Source: Dysgonamonadaceae bacterium (GTDB taxonomy: Bacteria; Bacteroidota; Bacteroidia; Bacteroidales; Azobacteroidaceae). Taken from it: a stretch of 8,874 nucleotides of DNA. The position numbers were made by a program, and so were the translations under genes. The stretch is taken from assembly GCA_031282925.1 (NCBI GenBank), contig JAITCT010000220.1:1-8874 (forward strand). The letters are read 5' to 3'. Shown here one piece after another: positions 1 through 6,783 of the stretch (positions within the stretch are counted from its first letter, which is position 1; each line of letters starts with the position of its first letter). The notes under the pieces were generated by a model. It worked only from the letters and a program-made list of their open reading frames with translations. It was not told the origin of the DNA and did not search any database.

Positions 1-55
1 TCAAATTGTCGCGTCCTGTTATTTCCGTGCAGGCGGGAATGACGGGGACCCGGTT

Positions 56-79
56 GGTGCGGAGGTTTCACCTCGCGCC
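56..79. repeat. GC-rich hairpin
   Basis: Bases 56-60 (ggtgc) pair with 75-79 (gcgcc, one G-T wobble). Bases 62-66 (gaggt) pair with 70-74 (acctc) around a 3-nt loop, with g61 bulged. No T-run follows it on the + strand, so it does not look like an intrinsic terminator. Its right-hand neighbour 129-139 (gcctcgcacca) could compete for pairing with 55-65. Confidence 0.45.
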
Positions 80-141
80 TTTTATCCTGACAGGTTGAAC
101 CTGTTAAAAATAGACAGCGCGGGGCACAGCCTCGCACCACC

Positions 142-223
142 CGGGCGACTACGGTTGGCGAAGACGGGCGACTACGGTTGGCGAAGACGGGCGACTACGG
201 TTGGCGAAGACGGACGACTACGG
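142..223. repeat. 23-bp tandem repeat, three full copies plus a partial fourth
   Basis: Three identical consecutive 23-bp units start at 142, 165 and 188, each containing gactacggttggcgaagacg. A fourth, truncated unit (211-223) carries a g-to-a change at 214. There are no spacers, so this is a simple direct tandem array and not a CRISPR. The unit length is not a multiple of three, so an ORF reading through would change frame at each copy, which argues against coding. Copy number may vary between strains by slippage. Confidence 0.85.
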
Positions 224-226
224 GGA

Positions 227-265
227 TGTATTTCAAATTGCTGCAGTGCGACAATTTGAAATGCA
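227..265. repeat. Inverted repeat forming a 14-bp stem and 11-nt loop
   Basis: Bases 227-240 (tgtatttcaaattg) are complementary to 252-265 (caatttgaaatgca) with one G-T wobble at 229/263. The loop is 241-251. The right arm is the same sequence that pairs with the window's first 12 bases, so tcaaattg occurs at 1-8 and 233-240 and in reverse complement at 252-259. The stem sits just upstream of the HTCS promoter. It lacks a downstream T-run, so it could mark the edge of the repeat segment, act as an operator, or be a weak terminator for an upstream gene. Confidence 0.6.
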
Positions 266-281
266 CCCTTTCCGATTTATA

Positions 282-314
282 TTTGGAAAAATTTAAATAA
301 TTGCTGTATCTTTG
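282..314 (+). promoter_or_regulatory. Bacteroidota-type promoter of the HTCS gene
   Basis: The -7 element TATCTTTG (307-314) matches the Bacteroidota consensus TAnnTTTG exactly. A TTTG at 282-285 is a candidate -33 element, 21 bp upstream. Transcription would start near 320, giving a leader of roughly 15 nt before the ATG at 335. The flanking sequence is AT-rich, unlike the GC-rich repeats before it. Confidence 0.65.
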
Positions 315-334
315 TAGTCAATACCTGTTTATGT

Positions 335-3300
335 ATGTCGGTCAATCAAATCAAATACAGTTTGGCTTTTCTGCTCGCATGTCTGTTTTCGGACTTGCAT
401 GCAAACGAAATAACCGTCCGTCAAATTTCGTTTTCCCAACCCTTGCCATCTTCCAGTGTTTACAGGATTTTTCAGGATAATACAGGCTTTATGTGGTTTG
501 GCACTCTGGAAGGCCTGTGTCGTTATGACGGTTATCGAACGGTTACGTTTAAATCCGACTATAACAATCCGAATTTGCTTACAGACAATGATATTACTGC
601 GTTGGCAGAGGACGATGACTATATATGGATAGGCACCCGGAAAGGAGTAAATATTCTTGATAAGAAAACCTGTATTGTCAGACATTTCAGCGATGAGGTG
701 ATAGCCAATTCCGAAATCAAGTTTATCCGTGTCACTTCCGACAAAAATGTTTGGATTGGAACAACTCAGGGATTATTCAAATATAAAGGCGAATTGCCTG
801 CAAAGAACGTGTTAACGATTAGTACCAGCGATTTTTTTGAAGACAGAAACGGAAATATCTGGCTGGCAACCTGGGGACATGGTCTTTACAGATATAAAAC
901 GGAATCGGATTCATTTGAAAAATATCCGAAAATAGGCGACGGAGACAATCCGGACAAAATCTTTCAGGATGAAAAGGGACAAATATGGATTTGCACATGG
1001 GGCGACGGACTGTTTTTATTCAATCCTGAAAGAAACAATGAAGAAATGTATCACCGGCTGCAAACAATACATCCGATAAAAGGTTTTGACGAAACCATTT
1101 TTTACAGCATTGTGCAGGACGACAAGTACAAATACATCTGGACGATTTCGTATAATGGCTTTTATGTTTTTGAATACGATAAAAACGGAGAATTGCAGCC
1201 GGTTGATATGTCGCATCTGTTTGCAAAGTCAAACAATACTTTTAGCGAGGTCATCAAAGGGCGCGACGGGAATTTATGGATAGCGACTTTCGATGAAGGT
1301 GTGATCACTGTCAATTTCGATTTGCCCGTGGCAGAAAATTTTGCATTGCCTGAAACTAAAAAGCAGACAGGATTTTTTCCAAGAATTTCCGCCATTTACG
1401 CCTCACAGGATGAAATCTGGTTTTATCAGATGCGGTACGGACTGGGAATATATAATATTAAGGAAAACAAAACGCAGTTCTATGACAATTTAACCCCTTT
1501 TTTCATTAACCGGTTTCGTTCCTGCCCCGACGAAATATGGCTGGCCGGATATTCCGACATTACCCGGATAACAAAAGACGGAAAAAAGCTGAACTTTAGG
1601 CAAACAGTACAACTTGACAGTGTAACAGACTCCGGATGGATCAGCAAAATATACGAAGACCGAAACAATAACATCTGGTGCGGTACCGACCGTTATTTAT
1701 TTGTGAAACCTGCCGGCAGCGAACATTTTTCAAAGACAGACATTCCTGTTGTCAATATCTCGGACATAACGGAAGACACTTTGGGAGATTTATGGATTAG
1801 TTCATATACAAAAGGTATTTGCCGCATATCGGGCGTAGCAAAGAATACCGTTAAAATATTCGGCACTGCTCAGGGAAATTTGGTGAGTAACAATATTGTT
1901 TCTGTTTGCGCCGATAAAAAAGGGAGAATTTGGATCGGGACAAAAGAAGGATACCTGTTGCAATACAATATGGCAGACAATAAAATGACGGATATCACAA
2001 ATGCCGTCAATTCATCGAGTAAACAGATTTTGAACATCATGGATGATAATTCCGGCAATATCTGGTTTTCCACAAATGATAAAATAACGGTTTATAACCC
2101 TGAAAATGAGGCTTTCAGAAATTTCTCGGCAACCGACGGTATCATAGTGAACTCGTTTATAAAAAATGCCTGCTTTAAGGATGATTCCGGCAAATTATAT
2201 TTTGGAGGAAACAAGGGAATCTGTACTTTCAATCCGGAAATTATCTTTTTAAAACTTCATGCGACGAATAAACCACTGGTTGTCGATGTGAAAATAGATA
2301 ACAAATCGGTTTTTCAAGACAACGCCAATCCCCGATTCGATATTGCCCGGCAATACCTTGATCTGTCCCCCGGTGACAGAAATATTGAAATCATTTTTTC
2401 AACACTGAATCATATTAATTCCTCAAAAATACACTATGCCTATAAAATGGAAGGATTGGATAATGACTGGACTTATGTTCAACCGGGACGCCAATTTGCC
2501 ATTTATAACCGTCTAAGTAAAGGAACGTATCAATTGATGATAAAAGCTACCGACGAAAATCATATATGGCAGAAAGAAGCAGCTATTCTCGCCATATATC
2601 GCAGTCCGGCGCTCTATGAAACCTGGTGGGCCTATTTGTTGTACATTTGCATTGTTGCTTCCTTTGTGTTTTACGCTTATTTGCTGGCAAAGAACAGAAT
2701 GAAATTACAGAACAGCCTTAAAATGGCGCAAATAGAAAAAGAAAAATCGGAAGAACTGATACAAACCAAACTGCGTTTCTTTACGAATATCGGACATGAA
2801 TTCCGCACTCCCTTAACGCTCATTATAACCCCGTTAAGCACATTGATACATCAATTAACCGATGAAAATCTGAAACAGAAACTCTCTTCCATCTACCGGA
2901 ATGCAGAAAGTATGCTGGGCTTGATTAATCAACTGCTGGATTTCCGGAAGCTGGAGATGGGCGGAGAAAAGTTAAAACTTCAATGCGACGATTTCGTGAA
3001 GTTCACCCAGTATGTACACCTCACTTTCAAGGATGTGGCCGAGAATAAATCCATACAGTTTACTTTCGAAAGCGACATCCGGCAATTGTTTATGACTTTT
3101 GATAAAAGCAAAGTTCGTAAAGTCATTAACAATCTGTATTCCAATTCCTTAAAATTTACCCCCGAAGGCGGATATATTGCCACAACCGTCCGGCCGGTGC
3201 AGGAAAACGGGCGGGCATTTGTCCGGATGGATATTGCAGATTCAGGTTGCGGTATTCCCGATAAGGAACAGCAGATAATTTTTAACCGGTTTTATCAAAG

Positions 3301-4300
3301 TGAAAACAACGATCGTGACAAGACCGGTTCGGGAATCGGTCTGCACCTGGTAAAAGAATATGTGGAACTGCACGGCGGGCAAATTAAAGTGGACAGTAAA
3401 ATCGGCAAAGGCAGCGTGTTTTCGATATGCATTCCTGCCGATTTGCAGATTTTCGACGATAACGCCGAAACGGAAGACCTAAATTCCGGACCGGTATCAC
3501 CCGAAACGGAAATCAATCCTGATCAGAAACAAAAAACGCTGCTGATTGTTGAAGATAATACGGAGTTGCGTCATTTCCTTGCAGAACAGCTTGGCGATAG
3601 ATTCAATGTGCTGCAAGCTTCCGACGGAAAACAGGGGGAAGATATAGCCTTGAAGAAATTACCGGACCTGATTGTTTCAGATCTGATGATGCCTGTGCAG
3701 AATGGTCTGGAGATGTGTCAAAAATTGAAAAACGATATCAGCACTTCTCATATTCCCATTATCTTGCTGACGGCCAAGCTGTCCGATGAAACCAAAATCG
3801 AAAGTTACAAAGCCGGAGCCGATTCCTATATTGCCAAGCCGTTTAATTTTGAAGTCCTGCTGACACGCATCGAAATGCTTATCAAACAGCAGGAAAAACG
3901 CAGGAAACTGTTCCACAAAACCATTGAAATAACGCCAAGCAGCATAACTACCTCCTCACTGGACGAAGAATTGATAAAAAAAGCCCTGCTGGTGATGGAA
4001 AAAAACATGGACAACACCGAATATTCGGTTGACAAGCTGGCTTCGGAACTCGCTTTCAGTCGCAGGCAACTATCCCGCAAATTCCAGTCTATAATCGGAC
4101 TGTCGCCAAGTGAATTTATACGTTCCGTCCGTTTAAAACGGGCAGTTCAATTACTGAAAGACAGTCAATACAACGTTTCTGAAATTGCTTATATGGTCGG
4201 TTTCAGCACCATCAAACACTTTAATCAAAATTTTAAAGAAGAATTTGGAGTCACACCTACGCAATATCGCTCGGAGGCTCAATGTCCCAACCCGACCTAA
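335..4300 (+). CDS. Hybrid two-component system sensor-regulator (HTCS)
   Basis: One-protein phosphorelay that senses a glycan breakdown product in the periplasm and activates a nearby polysaccharide-utilisation locus; the ligand cannot be read from sequence. Residues 1-23 are a signal peptide ending DLHA. About 14 propeller repeats of the W-I-G-T-x-x-G type follow to about residue 640, enough for two seven-bladed propellers, then a Y_Y_Y domain (about 675-755) and one membrane span (764-786, WWAYLLYICIVASF). The kinase has phospho-acceptor H821 in NIGHEFRTPLT, N937 in the N box, D969 in DSGCGIP and the G2 loop GSGIG (998-1002). The receiver has E1073/D1074, phospho-acceptor D1116, T1146 and K1168. 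An AraC-type HTH spans about 1213-1313. Every key residue is present and the length (1321 aa) is typical, so it should be functional. The ATG at 335 gives the signal peptide directly; an out-of-frame ATG lies at 331. Likely target: the hydrolase genes downstream. Confidence 0.97.
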   Translation: MSVNQIKYSLAFLLACLFSDLHANEITVRQISFSQPLPSSSVYRIFQDNTGFMWFGTLEGLCRYDGYRTVTFKSDYNNPNLLTDNDITALAEDDDYIWIGTRKGVNILDKKTCIVRHFSDEVIANSEIKFIRVTSDKNVWIGTTQGLFKYKGELPAKNVLTISTSDFFEDRNGNIWLATWGHGLYRYKTESDSFEKYPKIGDGDNPDKIFQDEKGQIWICTWGDGLFLFNPERNNEEMYHRLQTIHPIKGFDETIFYSIVQDDKYKYIWTISYNGFYVFEYDKNGELQPVDMSHLFAKSNNTFSEVIKGRDGNLWIATFDEGVITVNFDLPVAENFALPETKKQTGFFPRISAIYASQDEIWFYQMRYGLGIYNIKENKTQFYDNLTPFFINRFRSCPDEIWLAGYSDITRITKDGKKLNFRQTVQLDSVTDSGWISKIYEDRNNNIWCGTDRYLFVKPAGSEHFSKTDIPVVNISDITEDTLGDLWISSYTKGICRISGVAKNTVKIFGTAQGNLVSNNIVSVCADKKGRIWIGTKEGYLLQYNMADNKMTDITNAVNSSSKQILNIMDDNSGNIWFSTNDKITVYNPENEAFRNFSATDGIIVNSFIKNACFKDDSGKLYFGGNKGICTFNPEIIFLKLHATNKPLVVDVKIDNKSVFQDNANPRFDIARQYLDLSPGDRNIEIIFSTLNHINSSKIHYAYKMEGLDNDWTYVQPGRQFAIYNRLSKGTYQLMIKATDENHIWQKEAAILAIYRSPALYETWWAYLLYICIVASFVFYAYLLAKNRMKLQNSLKMAQIEKEKSEELIQTKLRFFTNIGHEFRTPLTLIITPLSTLIHQLTDENLKQKLSSIYRNAESMLGLINQLLDFRKLEMGGEKLKLQCDDFVKFTQYVHLTFKDVAENKSIQFTFESDIRQLFMTFDKSKVRKVINNLYSNSLKFTPEGGYIATTVRPVQENGRAFVRMDIADSGCGIPDKEQQIIFNRFYQSENNDRDKTGSGIGLHLVKEYVELHGGQIKVDSKIGKGSVFSICIPADLQIFDDNAETEDLNSGPVSPETEINPDQKQKTLLIVEDNTELRHFLAEQLGDRFNVLQASDGKQGEDIALKKLPDLIVSDLMMPVQNGLEMCQKLKNDISTSHIPIILLTAKLSDETKIESYKAGADSYIAKPFNFEVLLTRIEMLIKQQEKRRKLFHKTIEITPSSITTSSLDEELIKKALLVMEKNMDNTEYSVDKLASELAFSRRQLSRKFQSIIGLSPSEFIRSVRLKRAVQLLKDSQYNVSEIAYMVGFSTIKHFNQNFKEEFGVTPTQYRSEAQCPNPT

Positions 4301-4312
4301 CATTTGTCCCAA
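4283..4312 (+). promoter_or_regulatory. Direct repeat TGTCCCAA, possible HTCS-binding site
   Basis: TGTCCCAA occurs at 4283-4290 and again at 4305-4312, a start-to-start spacing of 22 bp, about two helical turns. Similar bases follow each copy (cccgacc and atcaacc). Direct repeats are the usual target layout for dimeric AraC-type regulators. The first copy overlaps the last codons of the HTCS gene and the second lies in the short gap before the glycoside hydrolase gene. Functional assignment is inference. Confidence 0.3.
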
Positions 4313-4342
4313 ATCAACCCATATCAAATCCGACTAATACCA

Positions 4343-4350
4343 TATTTTTA
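4343..4350 (+). promoter_or_regulatory. Weak -7-like element before the GH43-GH105 gene
   Basis: TATTTTTA matches TAnnTTTG at every fixed position but the last, and lies 45 bp before the ATG at 4396. No TTTG occurs at the expected -33 distance; the nearest is at 4303-4306. A poor core promoter suits a gene that needs an activator such as the upstream HTCS, but the element could be chance in AT-rich sequence. Confidence 0.25.
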
Positions 4351-4395
4351 CATTCAATATTTTAAGTAAAACAACGAAAAAATTGCAAAGAAAGT

Positions 4396-6450
4396 ATGAG
4401 CAACATTTTAGACACCACAGCGAAAGATGATGTAAACGAAAGCCGCAAAAGCGCTCAATGTTCACAACTCTACACTTCCAACGTTACTATTTGTAAGATA
4501 CATTTGTTCGTCCTGATTTTGTTTCTCTTCGGAAATGCTTCGGGACAAAGTTACAAAGCATTTCACCCGGGCGAAATATGGCGTGACAACAACGGCATTC
4601 ATATCAACGCCCACGGAGGCAGCGTCCTTTTCCATGAAGGTAAATACTACTGGTTTGGCGAGCATAAAGGCGAAAAGTCGAATAATGCACTCGTCGGCGT
4701 AACCTGCTATTCGTCCGAAAATCTGTACGACTGGAAAAATGAAGGCGTGGCCTTGCCGGTTTCCGGAGAGAAACACAGCGATATTGAGAAAGGGTGCATC
4801 ATCGAACGTCCGAAAGTGATTTACAACCCGAAGACACGCCGGTTTGTAATGTATTTTCATTTGGAACTCAAAGGAAAAGGATACAACGCAGCACGTGTCG
4901 GAATAGCCGTAAGCGATAGGGTGACAGGCGGCTACAAATTCCTGAAATCCTTGCGCCCCAATGCGGGCATTTTCCCTGCCAACATGACCGAAGCGCAAAA
5001 AAGCAGGAAATTGAACATCGCCGATTACGAAAAATGGTGGACGCCCGAATGGTACAAAGCCGTAAAGGACGGACTTTTTGTTCAGCGCGATTTGGAAACG
5101 GGGCAGATGTCGCGCGATATGACGCTCTACGTGGATGACGACGGAAAAGCATACCACATCTACTCTTCCGAGGATAATCTCACTTTGCATGTCGCCGAAC
5201 TTTCGGACGATTTTCTCCATTATACGGGAAAATACATCCGTATTGCCCCCGCAGGACACAACGAGGCACCGGCTATTTTCAAAAAAGGCGGGAAATACTT
5301 TATGATTACCTCCGGTTGTACCGGCTGGGACCCCAATGCCGCCCGGCTGTTTTCGGCCGACAGCATCCTGGGCGAATGGATCGAACACCCCAATCCTTGT
5401 ACCGGTAAGGATGCTCATTTAACTTTTCATTCGCAAAGCACGTATATCCTTCCGGTGCAGGGCAAAAAAGGCGCATTTATCTTTATGGCCGACCGGTGGA
5501 CGCCTAAAACTCCGATGGACAGTCGCTATATCTGGCTACCGGTCCGGTTTCAAAACGGCTTGCCGGTACTGGAATGGCAGGACCCATGGGATTTGAGCGT
5601 TTTTGATAAACAAAATACGGAGAAAGAGCAAGTGACAGCCCTCATTCGCCGTGTCAACGACCATTGGCAGGCCACTCATCCGCAGCATGGAAACGCTTTC
5701 TGGCACACAGCCGCCTATCATACCGGAAATATGGCTGCCTATAACGTAACCCGCGACGAGCATTATCTTCGGTATTCCGAAGCATGGGCGGGAAAAAACG
5801 AATGGAGAGGCGCACCATCCAACGACAAATCCAAATGGAAATACCGTTACGGCGAAACCGGTGAACATGTCCTCTTCGGCGACTGGCAGACCTGTTTCCA
5901 GACCTATATCGACCTCTACAGCCTGCAAGCCGACGAGCGGAAAATCGCCCGCGCCCGGGAAGTCATGGAATACCAGATGTCCACAACAAACAATGACTAT
6001 TGGTGGTGGGCAGACGGCCTTTACATGGTAATGCCGGTGATGACCAAACTGTATAAAGTGACCGGAAACGGCTTGTATTTGCAGAAACTGCACGAGTATT
6101 TTTCGTATGCAAAGGATTTGATGTACGATGCCGAAGCCGGATTGTTTTACCGCGACGCCAAGTATATCTATCCCAAACATAAAACCAACAGCGGGAAAAA
6201 AAGATTTCTGGGCGCGGGGCAACGGTTGGGTATTGGCCGCCCTGGCCAAAGTCTTGTCCGATTTGCCGGAAAACGATATACACCGGAACGAATACATCGA
6301 AGTTTTCCGCTCCATGGCCCAGGCGCTGAAGCAATCGCAACAGCCCGAAGGACACTGGACGCGGAGCATCCTCGACGCCAGGCAAGCCCCCGGATACGAA
6401 ACGAGCGGAACAGCCTTTTTTACCTTCGGCTTCCTGTGGGGCATCAATAA
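4396..6450 (+). CDS. Secreted GH43 (subfamily 24-like) exo-beta-1,3-galactanase fused to GH105; frame broken near 6200
   Basis: Predicted periplasmic or secreted two-domain enzyme. A hydrophobic signal segment (37-46) ends at about NASG-QS (residue 50), preceded by an unusually long 33-residue polar N-terminus. The GH43 propeller covers about 54-400. It has NAHGG (71-75) where most GH43 enzymes carry the base Asp, ERPK with E137, D241 in SRDMTLYVDDDG (likely pKa modulator), E290 in GHNEAPAIF (likely general acid) and Q347 in HSQST. This pattern fits subfamily 24 exo-beta-1,3-galactanases, in which a Gln replaces the base. From about 430 a GH105 domain begins, with WWWADGLYM (D540 the probable catalytic Asp). 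Homology continues only to K602. An extra A in the run 6196-6202 then shifts the frame, so residues 603-684 are unrelated read-through. The true continuation lies in the +1 frame to 6682; the corrected protein is 761 residues. Start: no nearer ATG in frame. The HTCS gene ends 95 nt upstream. Confidence 0.85.
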   Translation: MSNILDTTAKDDVNESRKSAQCSQLYTSNVTICKIHLFVLILFLFGNASGQSYKAFHPGEIWRDNNGIHINAHGGSVLFHEGKYYWFGEHKGEKSNNALVGVTCYSSENLYDWKNEGVALPVSGEKHSDIEKGCIIERPKVIYNPKTRRFVMYFHLELKGKGYNAARVGIAVSDRVTGGYKFLKSLRPNAGIFPANMTEAQKSRKLNIADYEKWWTPEWYKAVKDGLFVQRDLETGQMSRDMTLYVDDDGKAYHIYSSEDNLTLHVAELSDDFLHYTGKYIRIAPAGHNEAPAIFKKGGKYFMITSGCTGWDPNAARLFSADSILGEWIEHPNPCTGKDAHLTFHSQSTYILPVQGKKGAFIFMADRWTPKTPMDSRYIWLPVRFQNGLPVLEWQDPWDLSVFDKQNTEKEQVTALIRRVNDHWQATHPQHGNAFWHTAAYHTGNMAAYNVTRDEHYLRYSEAWAGKNEWRGAPSNDKSKWKYRYGETGEHVLFGDWQTCFQTYIDLYSLQADERKIARAREVMEYQMSTTNNDYWWWADGLYMVMPVMTKLYKVTGNGLYLQKLHEYFSYAKDLMYDAEAGLFYRDAKYIYPKHKTNSGKKRFLGAGQRLGIGRPGQSLVRFAGKRYTPERIHRSFPLHGPGAEAIATARRTLDAEHPRRQASPRIRNERNSLFYLRLPVGHQ

Positions 6451-6682
6451 CGGTATTCTCAACTGCGCCGATTATTCCGGAACCGTTTCCGCTGCATGGA
6501 AATATCTAACCGGAATAGCCTTGCAACCCGATGGAACTGTGGGTTATGTGCAACCGATAGGCGAACGCGCCGACCAGCATATCGTAAACGCAGCAACCAC
6601 CGCCGATTTCGGTGTCGGTGCATTCCTGCTTGCGGCGGCTGAAATGACCCGTTTCACAAGCGAAGGAGCGGCAATGCAATAA
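6128..6682 (+). CDS. C-terminal part of the GH105 domain, displaced by a frameshift
   Basis: This is the missing end of the preceding enzyme, not an independent gene. Meaningful homology starts at 6203 (DFWARGNGWV). Codons from the apparent ATG at 6128 to 6202 are the wrong frame of the upstream domain. The part read correctly (159 residues) carries GH105 landmarks in the right order: WARGNGW (605-611 in corrected numbering), GYETSGTAFF (666-673), and GYVQPIG (716-722). GH105 enzymes remove 4,5-unsaturated uronic acids left at non-reducing ends by polysaccharide lyases. If the extra A is real, this piece lacks the catalytic Asp in WWWADG and has no signal peptide, so it would be inactive alone. 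If it is a sequencing error, the locus encodes one intact bifunctional enzyme ending at 6682. Confidence 0.85.
   Translation: MPKPDCFTATPSISIPNIKPTAGKKDFWARGNGWVLAALAKVLSDLPENDIHRNEYIEVFRSMAQALKQSQQPEGHWTRSILDARQAPGYETSGTAFFTFGFLWGINNGILNCADYSGTVSAAWKYLTGIALQPDGTVGYVQPIGERADQHIVNAATTADFGVGAFLLAAAEMTRFTSEGAAMQ
6196..6202 (+). other. A7 homopolymer at the frameshift point
   Basis: Seven consecutive A residues follow agcggg. Read with six A's the codons are AGC-GGG-AAA-AAA-GAT-TTC-TGG (SGKKDFW), which joins the two GH105 halves without loss of family motifs. Read with seven, the frame moves into an unrelated sequence ending at 6450. A single-base excess in a homopolymer fits a sequencing or assembly error, a slippage mutation, or transcriptional slippage. 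A canonical -1 ribosomal shift would enter the wrong frame, since +1 (or -2) is needed. Confidence 0.85.
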
Positions 6683-6728
6683 AAGCAGAATAATTAAAAC
6701 ATAACATTAATAAAACGTTCTTTGATAT

Positions 6729-6758
6729 ATTGGTTTATACGCAAAAAGCGTATCTTTG
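6729..6758 (+). promoter_or_regulatory. Promoter of the toxin-antitoxin operon
   Basis: The -7 element TATCTTTG (6751-6758) is identical to the one before the HTCS gene. The sequence ATTG at 6729-6732 is a candidate -33 element, 18 bp upstream. Transcription would begin near 6765, about 20 nt before the antitoxin ATG at 6784. This gives the pair its own transcription independent of the upstream hydrolase gene. Confidence 0.65.
6737..6753. promoter_or_regulatory. Palindromic operator candidate overlapping the -7 box
   Basis: A perfect 6-bp inverted repeat, atacgc-aaaaa-gcgtat, whose right arm ends inside the -7 element. Its position between the core elements is where a repressor would block RNA polymerase. 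Toxin-antitoxin operons are commonly autorepressed by the antitoxin or by the complex, so this is a natural candidate site. Binding itself is inferred. Confidence 0.4.
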
Positions 6759-6783
6759 TGGTGGAAATAATAAAAAACAAGCC

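Larger units (their letters stand above)
1..261. repeat. Gene-free repeat-rich segment bounded by a 12-bp inverted repeat
   Basis: No coding region is supported here. Bases 1-12 (tcaaattgtcgc) are the exact reverse complement of bases 248-259, so the segment has matching inverted ends, and the left copy may continue beyond the window edge. Between the ends lie a bulged GC-rich hairpin (56-79), an odd-length palindrome acaggttgaacctgt (90-104), and a looser long-range complement between about 54-66 and 129-139. The 23-bp tandem repeat (142-223) lies in the same segment. This density of self-complementary, GC-rich sequence contrasts with the AT-rich promoter that follows at 262-334. It could be an interspersed intergenic repeat or a small non-autonomous element, but without other genomic copies that is inference. 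Confidence 0.5.

Noticed and set aside
142..223. CRISPR-like repeats
   Set aside because: The 23-bp units abut each other without spacers and no cas genes are present, so this is a simple tandem repeat.
331..480. Alternative ATG at 331, overlapping the HTCS start in another frame
   Set aside because: It opens only a short unrelated frame. The ATG at 335 gives a proper signal peptide and the full HTCS.
4462..5418. 318-codon open frame on the minus strand
   Set aside because: It lies wholly inside the GH43 coding region, shows no family motif and no promoter; the + strand frame carries clear GH43 motifs.
6196..6204. Programmed -1 ribosomal frameshift at an A-rich slippery site
   Set aside because: A -1 shift moves into a frame without GH105 homology. 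The join needs +1 (or -2), so the classical A-AAA-AAG mechanism does not explain it.
5536..6462. 308-codon open frame on the minus strand
   Set aside because: It is antisense to the GH105 region, with low-complexity Cys/Phe-rich content and no recognisable domain; a shadow of the GC-richer + strand gene.
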